From the NCBI GenBank assembly GCA_026418655.1, contig JAOAAW010000016.1:1-5023 (forward strand): a stretch of 5,023 bases of DNA, written 5' to 3'. How positions within the stretch are numbered: the stretch's first letter is position 1; each line of letters begins with the position of its first letter. The notes beneath the pieces were generated by a model, which made no database searches, was not told the origin of the DNA, and saw nothing but the letters and a program-made list of their open reading frames with translations. Position numbers and translations under genes: made by a program. Positions 4,884 to 5,023 of the stretch are shown piece by piece. This stretch comes from a bacterium. Lineage in GTDB: Bacteria > Ratteibacteria > UBA8468 > B48-G9 > DTJG01.

Positions 4884-4901
4884 GCAAACCTTCAGGTTTG
4901 C
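4884..4901 (-). repeat. REP-like hairpin GCAAACC-TTCA-GGTTTGC lacking GTAG
   Basis: A perfect 7-bp stem (4884-4890 with 4895-4901) surrounds a 4-nt loop, the same size as the tandem copies but with a different stem sequence. Where CTAC would be expected on the plus strand the sequence is ATTAA, so the tetranucleotide seems lost. Strand is assigned by analogy with its neighbours. Confidence 0.5.
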
Positions 4902-4980
4902 ATTAATGATTCAAAAATAAAACAAAAAACGAAACAATGGTAGCAGCATCCTGTCCGATAATCCAGTTGTTAATTCCGTT

Positions 4981-5022
4981 TTAATTCGCCTGAATCAATA
5001 ACTCAATTATCTTCTGAACCAG
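4981..5022 (-). CDS. Possible C-terminal end of a gene entering from the right edge
   Basis: On the minus strand one frame reads LVQKIIELLIQAN and then TAA at 4983-4981; the other two minus frames hit stops within a few codons. Thirteen residues with heptad-like hydrophobic spacing suggest the end of an amphipathic helix or coiled coil. This is too short to assign a family, and an open frame of this length can occur by chance. Confidence 0.3.
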   Translation of the reverse strand: MVQKIIELLIQAN

Positions 5023-5023
5023 T

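Larger units (their letters stand above)
4389..4980. other. Gene-poor region with REP-like hairpins
   Basis: No gene is supported across these roughly 590 bp. A 65-codon minus-strand frame (4482-4679) lacks a Shine-Dalgarno and has a low-complexity aromatic tail, so I do not call it. The stretch holds the hairpin elements listed separately and the word AATGCAAAGAACTGACCCC at 4513-4531, which looks like a dispersed mobile-element flank. It also holds a minor inverted repeat AAAAGT-TTAC-ACTTTT at 4704-4719. Minus-strand T-rich DNA at 4908-4935 could help end transcription of a gene entering from the right. Confidence 0.5.

Noticed and set aside
4744..4901. CRISPR array
   Set aside because: Only two identical 24-bp units, a 15-nt spacer, and other hairpins of different sequence; no cas gene. 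A REP-type explanation fits better.

Overview
This 5.0-kb window is AT-rich bacterial DNA. It holds an operon fragment on the minus strand (about 1-3043), a small plus-strand Hsp20-like gene with a frame problem (3419-3689), a two-gene minus-strand unit resembling toxin-antitoxin loci (3698-4388), and a gene-poor tail carrying REP-like hairpins (about 4405-4901). The organism cannot be named from the sequence. Low GC, signs of leaderless expression, few Shine-Dalgarno sites and GTAG-headed hairpin repeats would fit an uncultured candidate-phylum bacterium (WOR-3/Stahlbacteria-like is one guess), but this is inference only.

The minus-strand operon reads from right to left: an M81 (MlrC-like) metallopeptidase at 1548-3008, a sugar-1-phosphate nucleotidyltransferase at 801-1538, and galactokinase (galK) from 819 off the left edge. 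Nine bases separate the first two genes, and the last two overlap by 19 bp, so one transcript is likely. A consensus promoter, TTGACA-N16-TATAAT, ends only 7 nt before the ATG of the peptidase, so the mRNA should be leaderless or nearly so. GalK would make a sugar 1-phosphate and the nucleotidyltransferase could activate one to an NDP-sugar. What a peptidase of the microcystinase-C family does in that operon is unknown.

The Hsp20-like gene (ATG 3419) has a good Shine-Dalgarno site, but its reading frame breaks at a run of eight A (3619-3626). The missing last strand of the alpha-crystallin domain lies intact in the +1 frame to 3689. One fewer A restores an 89-aa protein. This may be a sequencing error, a young pseudogene, or transcriptional slippage.

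The convergent pair at 3698-4355 is a small basic protein followed, with an 11-bp overlap, by a minimal nucleotidyltransferase-fold protein (DUF6036/AbiEii-like). Its promoter, TTGACT-N16-TATTAT, sits with the same geometry just before a GTG, which argues for a second leaderless transcript and decides the start codon.

The tail (4389-4980) holds no convincing gene. It carries at least four GTAG-plus-hairpin elements with different stem sequences but one plan, including a tandem pair, which is the architecture of REP sequences mobilised by REP-associated tyrosine transposases. A few codons of a minus-strand gene may enter at the right edge.
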